64,000 nt of DNA. Source: Aureispira anguillae. GTDB taxonomy: Bacteria; Bacteroidota; Bacteroidia; Chitinophagales; Saprospiraceae. Positions 44,401-53,781 of this stretch are shown here, piece after piece (within the stretch, counting starts at the first letter, position 1; the number at the start of each line of letters is the position of its first letter). The position numbers and the translations under genes were made by a program. Location: NCBI RefSeq assembly GCF_026000115.1, contig NZ_AP026867.1, positions 3,281,716-3,345,715 on the forward strand, in the 5' to 3' direction. A model generated the notes under the pieces. That model was not told the DNA's origin, did not search any database, and saw nothing but the letters and a program-made list of their open reading frames with translations.

Positions 44401-47400
44401 TTGGTTTTCATTTATTGCTCCCAATCATCCTGGCGTTAACACAACTTCCAACGTAAGCATTTCTGTAGAATCTGATCCTGCGGGAATAGGCAATACGGTT
44501 GACTTGCAATTAGCCGTCTACGAATCCAGTAATGGTACTTGTACGGGTAATATGTCTTTATTAGAAAATGGTGATGCAGATCCCCTATTCAGTTTTGATG
44601 CGGATGTTAGCGTTACCTGTTTGTATCCTGGACGACGTTATTGGGTACAAGTGGATGGCTCTGTACTCAACTTAGAGGGCTACTTCCAAATTGAAGTACG
44701 AGACGATGGTGCTGGCTATCGCCCACCTTATAATATACTTTGTAATGCTGAACCCTTAGGAGTTGTACCCAATGGAGGCTCTATTAATAATAATATTGAT
44801 TATACCAATCTTTGTTCGGATACCGAAGCAGGCGAACCTACTCCTGCTGCATTCAGTATAGACAAAACAGTTTGGTTTACGTTTACCGCTCCAGCTTCTG
44901 GAAATGTAACCATTGATGCTCAAAATGACCCTCATAATATTGGAGATGAAATTGACCTTCAATTGGCGCTTTATTATTCTCCCAACAATACCTGCACTGG
45001 GCCATTTTTGGAAGTAGATAGCGATTATGATATTTTTAATAAAGATGAATCACTTAGTGTCGATTGCTTAGAACCAGGTCGCTTATATTTCTTACAAGTA
45101 GATGGTTCTAATGGTGCCTTTGGGGATGAAGATGGTTGGTTTACCCTAGAAGTTCGAGACGATGGAGGAACAAGTAATTTCCCTTATAACAATCACATTT
45201 GTAATGCTTATAATTTTGGAGTACCCAATACTACTCAAACTAGAAGCAATGAATCTAATGTCTGTGCCAATGTAGAATTGGGAGAGCCTGGTGTTGGAAA
45301 TTACGCCACCCACACGGTTTGGTACCAGTTTACAGCACCGCCTTCTGGGCGAGTAGAAATTGATGTGGTTTCTACCAACTTATTCTTGGGAATGGACCCC
45401 GAAGTGCGTGTTTTTTCTTCTTCTAACAATACCTGTACTGGCACCTTATCTCAGATTGAAAGTTCTACTTGGCCAACAGCTCTAATTACAGAAAATATAG
45501 AAGCAACCTGTCTACAACCAGGCAATACCTACTTTATCCAAGTAGATGGTTCTGGCTTAGTCATTGAAGGTACCTTTAATATTTCAATTGAAGATATGTA
45601 CCCCAGCTATGGAACAGGGCAACCCAATGATCCAGAACCGAGCAATAATGCTTGTGACAGCGCCATCACCTTGCCTGTGCAATCGGAATCCTGCCTAAAT
45701 GCCAATGGAACCTTCTCTCAACTCAATTATGGCTTGCCAACCATTACCTATAATCCTGCTTTTGCACAAGGCTGTGGAGGCAACTGCGGAGATACTTGGT
45801 ATCAGTTTACAATGCCAGCTTCAGGAAATGCGGTAGTAGAAGGAAATGACGACAATGTTGGCGGTGGTATTGTGGGTGATTTTTCTGATTTAACGGTAGT
45901 AGCCTATACAGGATCTTGTAATAACCTCAGTCCCATTTCTTGCGACCAAGGAGGGCTTAGCAGCGATGTATCGTTCCAAATTGCAGCGCCTCCTGGAACC
46001 ACCGTTTGGCTACAAGTATTCAACGAAGATGGAGATGACGACAATGAAGATTATGAGTTGTGTATTTCCGAGGGTTGTGGTTTTGACAATTGCTTGGATG
46101 CCCTTGCCGTTCCCATGTTGCCCAATGTCCCCTATTGCTTTAATACTGCTGGAGCACATGGCGAGAATGTATCGGGTGGCGCTGCTGGATATTATGAATG
46201 TTCGGAGGGTGACAATCCCGAAAATTCAATCTATTATTATTTTGTTTCCGATTGTAATGGTAGTGATGTAACCCTGCACGTGATCAATGCGGTATCTAAT
46301 GGCAACTGTATTTTAGGAATTACACCAACAGATGGATTTAATATTTCATTGTTCCAAGATGGCACGCCCTGTGACAACAATCCCGATAGTTTGGTTGATT
46401 GTCAAACCTTTACTTCTTGTGATGTACAACCCTTTAATTGGTCACAAACCTACACAGGCTTAGCCTCCAATACCCCTTATGTTATTCAAATTGACGGTGG
46501 TTTTGGTAATCTGGGTGGTGACAATGTAGGAGAAATTATGATTACCACCACCACTGACCCTGTTTTATCTCCTGTATCTACTCCTTTGAGTTGCTCAGGT
46601 ATTAACGATGGTACTGCTTCAGCAGTTACGCAAGGAGGGGTTGCTCCTTATTCTTTTAGTTGGAGTAATGGGTCTACAGATTCTACTGCAACTGGACTAG
46701 CTGCAGGGCTTTATTTTGTTACCGTAACAGGCGTAAATGGTTGTTTTGACACCGCTCATGTTGTTGTTGACAACGGGTTATTGATGACTGCATCTATAGG
46801 AAATGTGCTAGATGTAAGTTGTAGTGGAGATTGCAATGGACAGGCCTCTGTAATTGGAGTAGGTGGCTCTGTTGCTACCAATTATACCTATCTTTGGGAT
46901 GCAGCAGCAGGCAACCAAACCAACGCAACAGCAACAGGACTTTGTATTGGTTCTTATCGTGTCACCGTTTATGACGATCATTTGTGTTTTGATACTGCTG
47001 TGGCAACGATTAGTACACCAAATCCAATCCACCTTAGTTTAGATTCTATTAGGCTGGCAACTTGCAATGGAATTTGTGATGGGCAAGCCTTTGTTTCTGC
47101 TACAGGTGGCTCTGTCATCGGAAATTATAATTACATCTGGTCAGATGGTCAAGCTTCGGCTCATGCCACAGGACTTTGCGCAGGCAATCATTCCGTTACG
47201 GTCTCTGATGACAATGGCTGTACCGATACGCTAACGGTTCTCATCACCCAACCCACTAGCGTAATTGCTTCTATTGCCAACCAAACCAATATTAACTGTC
47301 AGGGAGACTCAACAGGTTCTATCCAAATTTTAGCCATAAACGGCACTCCAAACTACAGTTATACCCTATATAATAATACAGGGCAACTTAACACTGGAAT

Positions 47401-50400
47401 TAGCCCTACATTTACCAATCTTCCTGCTGGCAATTATGGCGTATTGGTTCAAGATGCCAATGGCTGCCAAGATTCTGTTTCGATTAACATTACAGAACCC
47501 CCTGCCCTTGCTGCAAGCCTCATTAGTTCGACCAATGTAAGTTGCTTTGGTGGCACGGATGGCGCAATTAGTGTTCTAGCCAATCTAGGAACAGGCACAG
47601 CTCCTTATTCCTATTCTATTGATGGCATCAATTTCTCGACAAGTGGCGACTTTCTTAACCTGACCGCTAACAATTATACCATTACGGTTCGAGACAGTAA
47701 TCACTGCCGCATTAATTTAGCAGTTACCCTTACTGAACCTACTACTATAAATCTTGCTTTAAATGCTCAAACGGTTGCTAGTTGTGGGCTTTGTGATGCA
47801 ACAGCAGATATTACAGTAAGTGGAGGTGCAGGTGGTTTCAGCTATTTATGGCCCAACGGCGAAACAACAGAAGATGCCACCGCTCTTTGTGCAGGAACGA
47901 ATACAGTAACCGTTACAGACAATAATAGTTGTACCGTTTCTTTGGCTGTTGTAATTGCCAATTCCAATGCTTTTGCCGTCAGTACTCAGATTGACCAAAC
48001 TATTGCTTGTCATGGAGATTGTAATGGAGCCATCAGTATTGGGCTCCCTCCTACTGGCGCACCCCATACGTTTATATGGGACAATGGAGCAACCAGCCAA
48101 ACCTTATCAGGCTTATGTGCTGGCAACTATACCGCAACGGTTACCGATAATAGCGGTTGTTTTGTTGTAGAGACGATTTCTTTAACCGAACCAAATGTTC
48201 TTAGCAGTTTAGCTGCTGAATTGCAAGGGGTAAGCTGTCTTGGCTCATCAGACGGGCAAGCAGCAGCCACGCCTACTGGTGGAACATCCCCTTATTCTTT
48301 TGCATGGGATAATGGTGAAACTTCCTCAATAGCAACAGCACTTAATGCAGGCATCCACACCGTAAGCATTAGCGATAGCAACCATTGTAATACAACTGCT
48401 ACGGTTACCATTACTACCCCAAGTACCTTAACTGTTAATATCCAAAATACAACTGCCTCCAATTGTTCTTCTACAGGTTGCGATGGCAGTGCTACAATTT
48501 CTGTAAATGGAGGACAAGCCCCTTACAGTTATATCTGGACCAATGGTAATACAACCGCTGCTCCAACCAATTTATGTCCCAACTTTAATGAGGTGACCGT
48601 CACGGATAATAACGGTTGTACTGTTAGTGCGAATGTCTTGATTCCTGCCAATACGTCTTTAAATTTAAGCATTATTAATACCAACTCAACAACCTGTTAT
48701 AACGATTGTGATGGATCAGCAATTGTTTCTGCTTCTGGGGGCAATAGTGCCAATCCTTATAGTTTCACTTGGGATGATCCAAATCACCAAACCTCAGCAA
48801 TGGCAACAGGGCTTTGCGCAGGAGTTTATCACGTTACGGTAGAAGACTCCGACGGTTGTTCTGCTGCTACAGCCATTACAATTTCAGAACCTGATTCTTT
48901 AGCTGCTTTCGCTACCCTTACCAATGCGAATTGTTTTGATAGCAATGACGGTACTATTAATCTTAGCGTTAGTGGAGGAACTCCTAGTTATACTTATCAA
49001 TGGAGTAACGGCGATAGTTTAGCCATTGCCTCTAATTTGGCAGTAGGAACGTATACCATTAGCATTACCGATGCTCATGGCTGTAACACAACTGCTTCTG
49101 CAACCATTTCCAGCCCTGCCCAATTGCTCACTACTACTACGATTGCGACTCCTTATAATGGGCAGCAAATTTCTTGTGCTGATGGCAATGATGGAAGTGC
49201 AAGCATTTCCGCTTCGGGAGGAGTACCAGGTTATACTTATCAATGGTTTAATGGAGAAACAACCGCAACTATTACAGGGCTTCAAGCCAGCACTTACCCC
49301 GTTACAATTACCGATGCGCAAGGCTGTTCTACCACGGATAGCGTAACCTTAATGCATCCTCCGCAAATTGTTATTACGACCAATGTTCTTTCCTCTTACA
49401 ATGGTTATCAGGTTAGTTGTCACAACGGAAACGATGGCATTGTAGCCGTTAGCGCAACTGGCGGTACAGGCGCTTATGCTTATCTTTGGTCGGATGGACA
49501 AACCAGTACAACCGTATCAGGAATGAATGCAGGTACTTATGCTGTTACTGTTGTGGATGCCAATGGGTGCTGGACCATGAGTACAGATTCCTTAACGGCT
49601 CCTCCTCCGCTCAGTGATACCTTTGTAATGGTGCAAAACGTAAGTTGTTTTGGCTTATCAGATGGTCAGGCAACTGCTGTGCCTTCGGGAGGAATTCCTG
49701 CCTATACCTTTACATGGGATAATGGAGAAACAACTGCAACTGCAACCGCTTTAAATTCAGGCATTCATCAGATAACTATTACAGACAATAATGGCTGTAG
49801 CCTAACGGATCTGGTAAGTATTTTCGAACCTAGCCTATTAACGGCTTCTTCTTCTTCTATCTCGGTTACTTGTTTTGGTGGCAGCGATGGTCGTATAACC
49901 GCTGTTGGAATAGGTGGAACTCCTCCCTATTCTTATCTGTGGTCCAATAGCCAAACAAGTGCTACAGCAACTGCCTTGGTTGCTGGAGGTTATAGCGTGA
50001 CTTTGACAGATGCCAATGGCTGTTTGTTCTCAATCAATGATACAGTAATAGCACCTACCTTAGTAAATGCAACAGCAAGTATTAGTTCTAATTATAATGG
50101 CAGCCCAATCAGTTGCAATGGTGCAACTGATGCAAGTCTAACCGCTACGGCAACAGGTGGTACAGGAGGTTATACCTTCTTATGGTCGGATGGACAAACC
50201 AATGCCACTGCAACGGGTCTAGGTATTGGTGTTTATCAAGTAAGCGTTACCGATGCCAATGGTTGTTTAGACAGTACCAGTATCCATATTACAGCACCAG
50301 GCTTATTACAAGCTACTGCTTTGGTGAGTTCTAACTATAATGGTCAAAATATTAGTTGCGTTGGTGCCAATGATGGACAAGCGACTGCTCATCCAATTGG

Positions 50401-52489
50401 AGGGACTGCTCCCTTTTCTTACTTATGGCCTGACGGACAGTCCACAGCAACGGCAACAGGGTTGGGACCTCATCGTTACATCGTTTTAGTGACGGATGCG
50501 AATGGTTGTTCCGATACCGCTCAGGTGCAGCTAATAGAACCTGCTCCAACCAGTATGTCAATTGCTGCTTTAACAGCGGTGTCCTGTGCTGGGGGTAGTG
50601 ATGGTTCTGCTGTTATAACCCCAATTTCAGGAACACCTAGTTTCACCTACTTATGGGCTGATAGCACTACTACTGCCACCCATACCAATTTAACGGCAGG
50701 ACTCCATACCGCAACCATTACGGATGCCAATGGTTGTCAAGCAACAGGTTCTATCATTATCACAGAACCCTTACCTATTGTATTAACCAATAGTTTCACT
50801 ACTCCAGTCAATTGTCATGGAGGAGCCAATGGAATCGCAGGCATTCAAGTTTCAGGAGGAACAGGTAATGGCACTTATACCTATTTGTGGTCAAATGGTC
50901 AAACCAATGCCACTGCAACGGGATTAGCAGCAGGCTTATATTCTGTTACCGTAACCGATTCAAATAACTGTAGCCATATTTTTCAGGAGTTGGTAACACA
51001 ACCTGCCCCACTAAGTTTGTCGTTTATCAACATCATTGATATTGATTGTAATCTCCATCAAAATGGTTCTGCAACGCCACTTGTATCAGGAGGAGTCGCC
51101 CCCTATTACTTTAGTTGGAATAATGTTAGTAGTTATAATGATAGCATTCCTACTTATTTGAACTACGGCTGGAATAGCTTGCTTGTGATTGATGCTAGAG
51201 GTTGTACGATCCTAGATTCTGTCTTTATCAATCATCCCAATCCTATGGTCGTTCATACGAATAGCAGTGATGTTAGTTGTTTTGGTGCTACAGATGGAGC
51301 CGCTTCAGTAAGTGCATCAGGAGGAACTGCCCCACTGACTTATGCTTGGTCCAATAGCCTTAGTGTAGATTCTACCATTAGTGGAATCGCTGCTAATTAT
51401 ACCTTTTATTGTACCATTACAGATGCTAATGGTTGCACACATATTGAGTCCTTTTATTTGTATGAACCTACCGAATTGCAAGCTTCATTTAGTCAAATAA
51501 TTAATGCAGACTGTAACAATGGAGCCAATGGAATCATTACAGCAGAGGCTCAAAACGGAACGATTCCCTATACCTTCAATTGGAGTACAGGGGTGCAGGT
51601 TGTTGACCCAAGCAGTTCTACCATTAGCAATCTAAGTGCTGGTACTTATGCGGTCACTGTTCTTGACAACAATGGATGTTCTACTTCTATTAATACCTTA
51701 ATAACAGATCCTGCCCAATTATCGGGTAGTGCCACTGGCGATGCCTTAGATTGTTTTGGGGATACCGATGGAAAAATTGTCGCTACTGCTACAGGAGGCA
51801 CACCACCTTATTTCTTTTCATTGAATGGTGGTAATGTACAAAGTTCAGGCACTTTTTCAGGCTTAGGAGCTGGTAACTACGCCGTTGAAATATCGGATGC
51901 GAGTGGTTGTATTTTTTCTACAACAGCCAATATTAGTGTAGCCGATTCTGTTGTTTTAAAAGTACCTGATGATATGAGCATTAAATTTGGCGAAACGGTT
52001 CCTTTATTTGTTCAAATGCCAATAAATGCACCAACCAATCCAATCGTGACTTGGACGCCAAGTACTGGCTTAAGTTGTGATAGTTGTTATCATTTAACGG
52101 CTCAACCTTTTGCCTCAACCTTATATACCGTTTCTGTAACAGGAGATGAAGGCTGTGTTAGTACTGCTGATGTATTCATAGAAGTAGACGATGACAAGGG
52201 TGTTTACATCCCTAATGCTTTTTCTCCCAATGGAGATAAAACCAATGATGTATTTATGCTCTATAGTGCTGGTGCCGTAGATCGTATTGAGGAGTTTATG
52301 GTTTTTGACCGTTGGGGAGAGCTAGTTTGTCATCGCAATGATGTTCGTCCTAATTATCCTGCCTATGGCTGGGACGGTAGTTTTAGAGGGCAAAAAATGA
52401 ACACGGGCGTCTTTATTTATTACATCAAAGTTCGCTACTTTAATGGTAGCACTGAGATTTTCAAAGGAGATTTAACCCTGATTCGTTAG
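41474..52489 (+). CDS. Giant SprB-repeat T9SS adhesin, type B (CHU_C) sorting domain
   Basis: A 3671-residue exported protein, one of the largest genes in the window at 11 kb. Signal peptide about 1-24 (ending LYAQ). The Cys-rich head, eight PPC-like modules and two further Cys-rich modules (to about 1697) match the preceding gene module for module. About 23 SprB-like repeats of 75-82 residues follow to about 3490, each with (S/D)C.G..DG, GG..PY.Y.W.(N/D)G.T, A.GL.AG.Y.V.(V/I)TD..GC. A spacer domain leads to the gliding-type C-terminal domain from about 3576 (IPNAFSPNGDKTND to GDLTLIR). In Flavobacterium johnsoniae SprB is a gliding adhesin moved along the cell; a related surface role is inferred. 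No SprF/PorP-like gene is adjacent. Confidence 0.88.
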   Translation: MKILLTHYIFTLLFLLISNSLYAQVTLSVRINSGNSTTTCTDGFFGGGPEPHWRVQVAGQGYTTYPRAGFCFTNPPNTQYSEVFNCANNYPANLQICLRAFEDDGTACVVSQSCLEQICQNFATPAPGNSITYSLAVGGSSTANINFTITATGAFTLPGGAYNTICNAINLGTLNSNSTLGNNGLSNYGNYCADNIGDPNPWGGNNDQGVWFQFTTGAFPAAVIEVQAVSDPQNLGDDIDLQLALYESSNGSCTGTLNLVQEDYQGLGLLNDEDMAVSCLSPNTTYFILVDGESTFLVNTGGQEGFFGLQVVDGGVLQAADEICDAEFLGAVPHGGAVATPNLSRSNVCATNINDPTPGAWASDQTVWFRFQAPPSGHVIIDADSDLPWPLGTDAVDLQLALYETSTGACTGTLNFIHSDYTPGLFGETMDVKCLTPGANYWIMVDGSPLNVDGIFDITVTDGGIFPAPNDLICDAIPLGNPGAGGTVGLVDQNNYCADNIFEPIPSNWGNDQGVWYTFIAPPSGKVEIRLDNGGLLSSDNIDLQVAVYDLTGAVCTGVPSEIKSEHEGIGVLWDEDMEVECLIPGREYWILVDGEGSLIDPDLQIGIFDIEVYGDPRDLASPYDEPCNALALGDPTGGSVGTSPITSHGSQNNFCATATGEPQPSGFTADQTVWYTFVAPSTGNVNIELNSDPVLSGTDPINLQIAVWVSPSCTGPWREHVSGDDLLYDVDLDVYCLTPGQTYYVQVDGAPPVLLGGHEGYFDITITEIPSIPVAPNDSICNAIALGNPFAGTVGINNQHNLCADDLGDPNPSAFGTDQTVWYTFTTPATGGPYAVDINCTSSLPWPLGNQDAIDLQVAVFESSNNLCTGTLSEVESGYSLLDLFNESLNVPCLEAGKTYFVMVDGSFLDVQGYFDISISAATPVPIPTNDLICQHENLGTVPIGGSISNNTNYYNFCADVEPGEPSPFAIEQTVWFSFIAPNHPGVNTTSNVSISVESDPAGIGNTVDLQLAVYESSNGTCTGNMSLLENGDADPLFSFDADVSVTCLYPGRRYWVQVDGSVLNLEGYFQIEVRDDGAGYRPPYNILCNAEPLGVVPNGGSINNNIDYTNLCSDTEAGEPTPAAFSIDKTVWFTFTAPASGNVTIDAQNDPHNIGDEIDLQLALYYSPNNTCTGPFLEVDSDYDIFNKDESLSVDCLEPGRLYFLQVDGSNGAFGDEDGWFTLEVRDDGGTSNFPYNNHICNAYNFGVPNTTQTRSNESNVCANVELGEPGVGNYATHTVWYQFTAPPSGRVEIDVVSTNLFLGMDPEVRVFSSSNNTCTGTLSQIESSTWPTALITENIEATCLQPGNTYFIQVDGSGLVIEGTFNISIEDMYPSYGTGQPNDPEPSNNACDSAITLPVQSESCLNANGTFSQLNYGLPTITYNPAFAQGCGGNCGDTWYQFTMPASGNAVVEGNDDNVGGGIVGDFSDLTVVAYTGSCNNLSPISCDQGGLSSDVSFQIAAPPGTTVWLQVFNEDGDDDNEDYELCISEGCGFDNCLDALAVPMLPNVPYCFNTAGAHGENVSGGAAGYYECSEGDNPENSIYYYFVSDCNGSDVTLHVINAVSNGNCILGITPTDGFNISLFQDGTPCDNNPDSLVDCQTFTSCDVQPFNWSQTYTGLASNTPYVIQIDGGFGNLGGDNVGEIMITTTTDPVLSPVSTPLSCSGINDGTASAVTQGGVAPYSFSWSNGSTDSTATGLAAGLYFVTVTGVNGCFDTAHVVVDNGLLMTASIGNVLDVSCSGDCNGQASVIGVGGSVATNYTYLWDAAAGNQTNATATGLCIGSYRVTVYDDHLCFDTAVATISTPNPIHLSLDSIRLATCNGICDGQAFVSATGGSVIGNYNYIWSDGQASAHATGLCAGNHSVTVSDDNGCTDTLTVLITQPTSVIASIANQTNINCQGDSTGSIQILAINGTPNYSYTLYNNTGQLNTGISPTFTNLPAGNYGVLVQDANGCQDSVSINITEPPALAASLISSTNVSCFGGTDGAISVLANLGTGTAPYSYSIDGINFSTSGDFLNLTANNYTITVRDSNHCRINLAVTLTEPTTINLALNAQTVASCGLCDATADITVSGGAGGFSYLWPNGETTEDATALCAGTNTVTVTDNNSCTVSLAVVIANSNAFAVSTQIDQTIACHGDCNGAISIGLPPTGAPHTFIWDNGATSQTLSGLCAGNYTATVTDNSGCFVVETISLTEPNVLSSLAAELQGVSCLGSSDGQAAATPTGGTSPYSFAWDNGETSSIATALNAGIHTVSISDSNHCNTTATVTITTPSTLTVNIQNTTASNCSSTGCDGSATISVNGGQAPYSYIWTNGNTTAAPTNLCPNFNEVTVTDNNGCTVSANVLIPANTSLNLSIINTNSTTCYNDCDGSAIVSASGGNSANPYSFTWDDPNHQTSAMATGLCAGVYHVTVEDSDGCSAATAITISEPDSLAAFATLTNANCFDSNDGTINLSVSGGTPSYTYQWSNGDSLAIASNLAVGTYTISITDAHGCNTTASATISSPAQLLTTTTIATPYNGQQISCADGNDGSASISASGGVPGYTYQWFNGETTATITGLQASTYPVTITDAQGCSTTDSVTLMHPPQIVITTNVLSSYNGYQVSCHNGNDGIVAVSATGGTGAYAYLWSDGQTSTTVSGMNAGTYAVTVVDANGCWTMSTDSLTAPPPLSDTFVMVQNVSCFGLSDGQATAVPSGGIPAYTFTWDNGETTATATALNSGIHQITITDNNGCSLTDLVSIFEPSLLTASSSSISVTCFGGSDGRITAVGIGGTPPYSYLWSNSQTSATATALVAGGYSVTLTDANGCLFSINDTVIAPTLVNATASISSNYNGSPISCNGATDASLTATATGGTGGYTFLWSDGQTNATATGLGIGVYQVSVTDANGCLDSTSIHITAPGLLQATALVSSNYNGQNISCVGANDGQATAHPIGGTAPFSYLWPDGQSTATATGLGPHRYIVLVTDANGCSDTAQVQLIEPAPTSMSIAALTAVSCAGGSDGSAVITPISGTPSFTYLWADSTTTATHTNLTAGLHTATITDANGCQATGSIIITEPLPIVLTNSFTTPVNCHGGANGIAGIQVSGGTGNGTYTYLWSNGQTNATATGLAAGLYSVTVTDSNNCSHIFQELVTQPAPLSLSFINIIDIDCNLHQNGSATPLVSGGVAPYYFSWNNVSSYNDSIPTYLNYGWNSLLVIDARGCTILDSVFINHPNPMVVHTNSSDVSCFGATDGAASVSASGGTAPLTYAWSNSLSVDSTISGIAANYTFYCTITDANGCTHIESFYLYEPTELQASFSQIINADCNNGANGIITAEAQNGTIPYTFNWSTGVQVVDPSSSTISNLSAGTYAVTVLDNNGCSTSINTLITDPAQLSGSATGDALDCFGDTDGKIVATATGGTPPYFFSLNGGNVQSSGTFSGLGAGNYAVEISDASGCIFSTTANISVADSVVLKVPDDMSIKFGETVPLFVQMPINAPTNPIVTWTPSTGLSCDSCYHLTAQPFASTLYTVSVTGDEGCVSTADVFIEVDDDKGVYIPNAFSPNGDKTNDVFMLYSAGAVDRIEEFMVFDRWGELVCHRNDVRPNYPAYGWDGSFRGQKMNTGVFIYYIKVRYFNGSTEIFKGDLTLIR
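41955..45600 (+). repeat. Eight tandem PPC-like module repeats (second giant gene)
   Basis: The same eight modules as in the first giant gene, in the same order and almost the same length. Corresponding modules in the two genes are more alike than neighbouring modules within one gene, which shows the array existed before the gene duplicated. Confidence 0.75.
46561..51940 (+). repeat. Array of about 23 SprB-like coding repeats
   Basis: Counted by eye from the translated sequence. Units run 75-82 residues. Four units share an extra YNG..(I/V)SC insertion, in two adjacent pairs (about 49117-49600 and 50050-50540), which suggests local segmental duplication. Confidence 0.75.
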
Positions 52490-52498
52490 TAACTTAAG

Positions 52499-52553
52499 TA
52501 TGGGGCATTCGTCAAAAAAATCCATGAAGTAATGGAGAATAGAATGCCCCATA
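52499..52553. terminator. 12-bp hairpin between convergent genes
   Basis: TATGGGGCATTC (52499-52510) and its exact reverse complement (52542-52553) bracket a loop that holds a further short stem (TCCAT with ATGGA). It lies between the giant gene and the convergent GlsB-type gene and can terminate both. Confidence 0.75.
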
Positions 52554-52558
52554 TTTAT

Positions 52559-52789
52559 TTATTTTGCTAAAACACGTGCGATAAACAAAACGATAATAGC
52601 GCCACAAGTTGGTCGAGCAATATCGCCCAAAATTCCATCAATAGTAATACCTAATAAACCAAAGACAAAGACTCCTACAAAAGCTCCTATTATTCCAAGA
52701 ATAACGTTCATAATAATCCCCATTCCTTTTCCTTTCATAAAATTACTAGCCAACCAACCAGCAATCCCACCTATTATTAATGCGTACAT
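52559..52789 (-). CDS. GlsB/YeaQ/YmgE-family small membrane protein
   Basis: A 76-residue inner-membrane protein of the transglycosylase-associated family. It has three hydrophobic segments and the family Gly pattern GGIAGWLASNFMKGKGMG, NVILGIIGAFVG, then a C-terminal helix. Family members are often stress-induced, but the biochemical role is not settled. It follows the GNAT gene by 28 bp on the same strand, suggesting one transcript. Confidence 0.88.
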   Translation of the reverse strand: MYALIIGGIAGWLASNFMKGKGMGIIMNVILGIIGAFVGVFVFGLLGITIDGILGDIARPTCGAIIVLFIARVLAK

Positions 52790-52817
52790 AATTATTTATT
52801 TTAATGTGAATGAATGT

Positions 52818-53381
52818 TCATTTTCTGTTGAACTTGGTATATATTTTCATATCATAGAACCGCCCCTCAAAATACATTCTATCTTTAAAATGTCCTTCCA
52901 ATACAAAGCCCAATTGTTCTAATAAAAAGATAGCACTACGGTTATTGGCATCAACCTTTGCGACAATCGTATGCAAACCTAGCTCATTAAGCCCATAGTC
53001 AATGATTTGTTTTACGGCTTCATAAGCAACCCCAACACCCCAATATCTAGGACTCAAAGCCCCACCTATTTCAGCTCTTAAATTATCCTTTTCTATTCTA
53101 TTAAAACCACAAGTTCCAATAATTCTTTCTCCATCTCTAATCACTGCCGCCCAACAAAGCATCTCTTGTTTTTGATAGGCATCTGAAATATTTTGAATCA
53201 AATTTTCAACCTCTTCTAGTGATTCTGGTTTTTGTTTTGCAATATACCTCAATACTAAATCATCCGTTTGCATGTCAAAAATTTCCTGTGCATCACACAT
53301 CTCAATCGAACGCATGGTTAAACGCTTGCTTTTTAGGATAGGGAATTTATTAAAAGCGGTTGAATTTAATGTTTTAATCAT
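52818..53381 (-). CDS. GNAT-family N-acetyltransferase (RimJ/RimL-like)
   Basis: A 187-residue acetyltransferase. The N-terminal KSKRLTMRSIEMCDAQEIF opening, the strand GTCGFNRIE, the acetyl-CoA loop YWGVGVAYEAVKQIIDYG and the closing NNRSAIFLLEQLGFVLEG all match the ribosomal-protein-acetyltransferase-like branch of GNAT. It would transfer acetyl from acetyl-CoA to an amine; the substrate (protein or small molecule) is not predictable. First gene of a pair with the GlsB-type gene. Confidence 0.9.
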   Translation of the reverse strand: MIKTLNSTAFNKFPILKSKRLTMRSIEMCDAQEIFDMQTDDLVLRYIAKQKPESLEEVENLIQNISDAYQKQEMLCWAAVIRDGERIIGTCGFNRIEKDNLRAEIGGALSPRYWGVGVAYEAVKQIIDYGLNELGLHTIVAKVDANNRSAIFLLEQLGFVLEGHFKDRMYFEGRFYDMKIYTKFNRK

Positions 53382-53750
53382 CTGGTATTCAATCTAGTTT
53401 TTTTATTCCTTGAGTAATCATCAGCACTCTTTGAGTTGTCTCAGTGCTAATTATCTTAAAAATGTAAATGGTAAGTTTTAGTGGAATTTCATTTTTGAAT
53501 ATAAAAAATACACTTTTTTTTTAATCTCTACCTTCATTTTAAACATTGTCATAAAAAATAATGCATAAAAATTGAATCTATTAATAAGATCAACACGCTA
53601 CTTATTTTACTTAAAAGCCATTGATTACCAACCTCACGCACACAACAATCCTTCTTTTATTTTTTTCTTTTCCTTAGTGGATCATCCCTTCATAGAACCA
53701 CAAATGCGACTTTAAAATTCCTCATTTTTCTACTTCTTATCTTTTTTCTA
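53382..53750. other. Divergent intergenic region between GNAT and trmD
   Basis: AT-rich. Near 53625-53650 an ACCTCACGCACAC word resembles the degenerate repeats near 20546 and 4996. No gene or RNA seen. Confidence 0.35.
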
Positions 53751-53758
53751 TAATTTTG
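53751..53758 (+). promoter_or_regulatory. Bacteroidota -7 promoter box for trmD
   Basis: TAATTTTG fits TAnnTTTG and ends 23 nt before the trmD ATG. Placement gives a leader of roughly 15-18 nt. Confidence 0.55.
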
Positions 53759-53781
53759 CTGTTCTCAAAAAAAAATAGATC

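Noticed and set aside
41474-52489. CRISPR-like periodicity
   Set aside because: The periodicity is that of coding SprB-like repeats of about 230 bp in one open frame, not short identical repeats with unique spacers.
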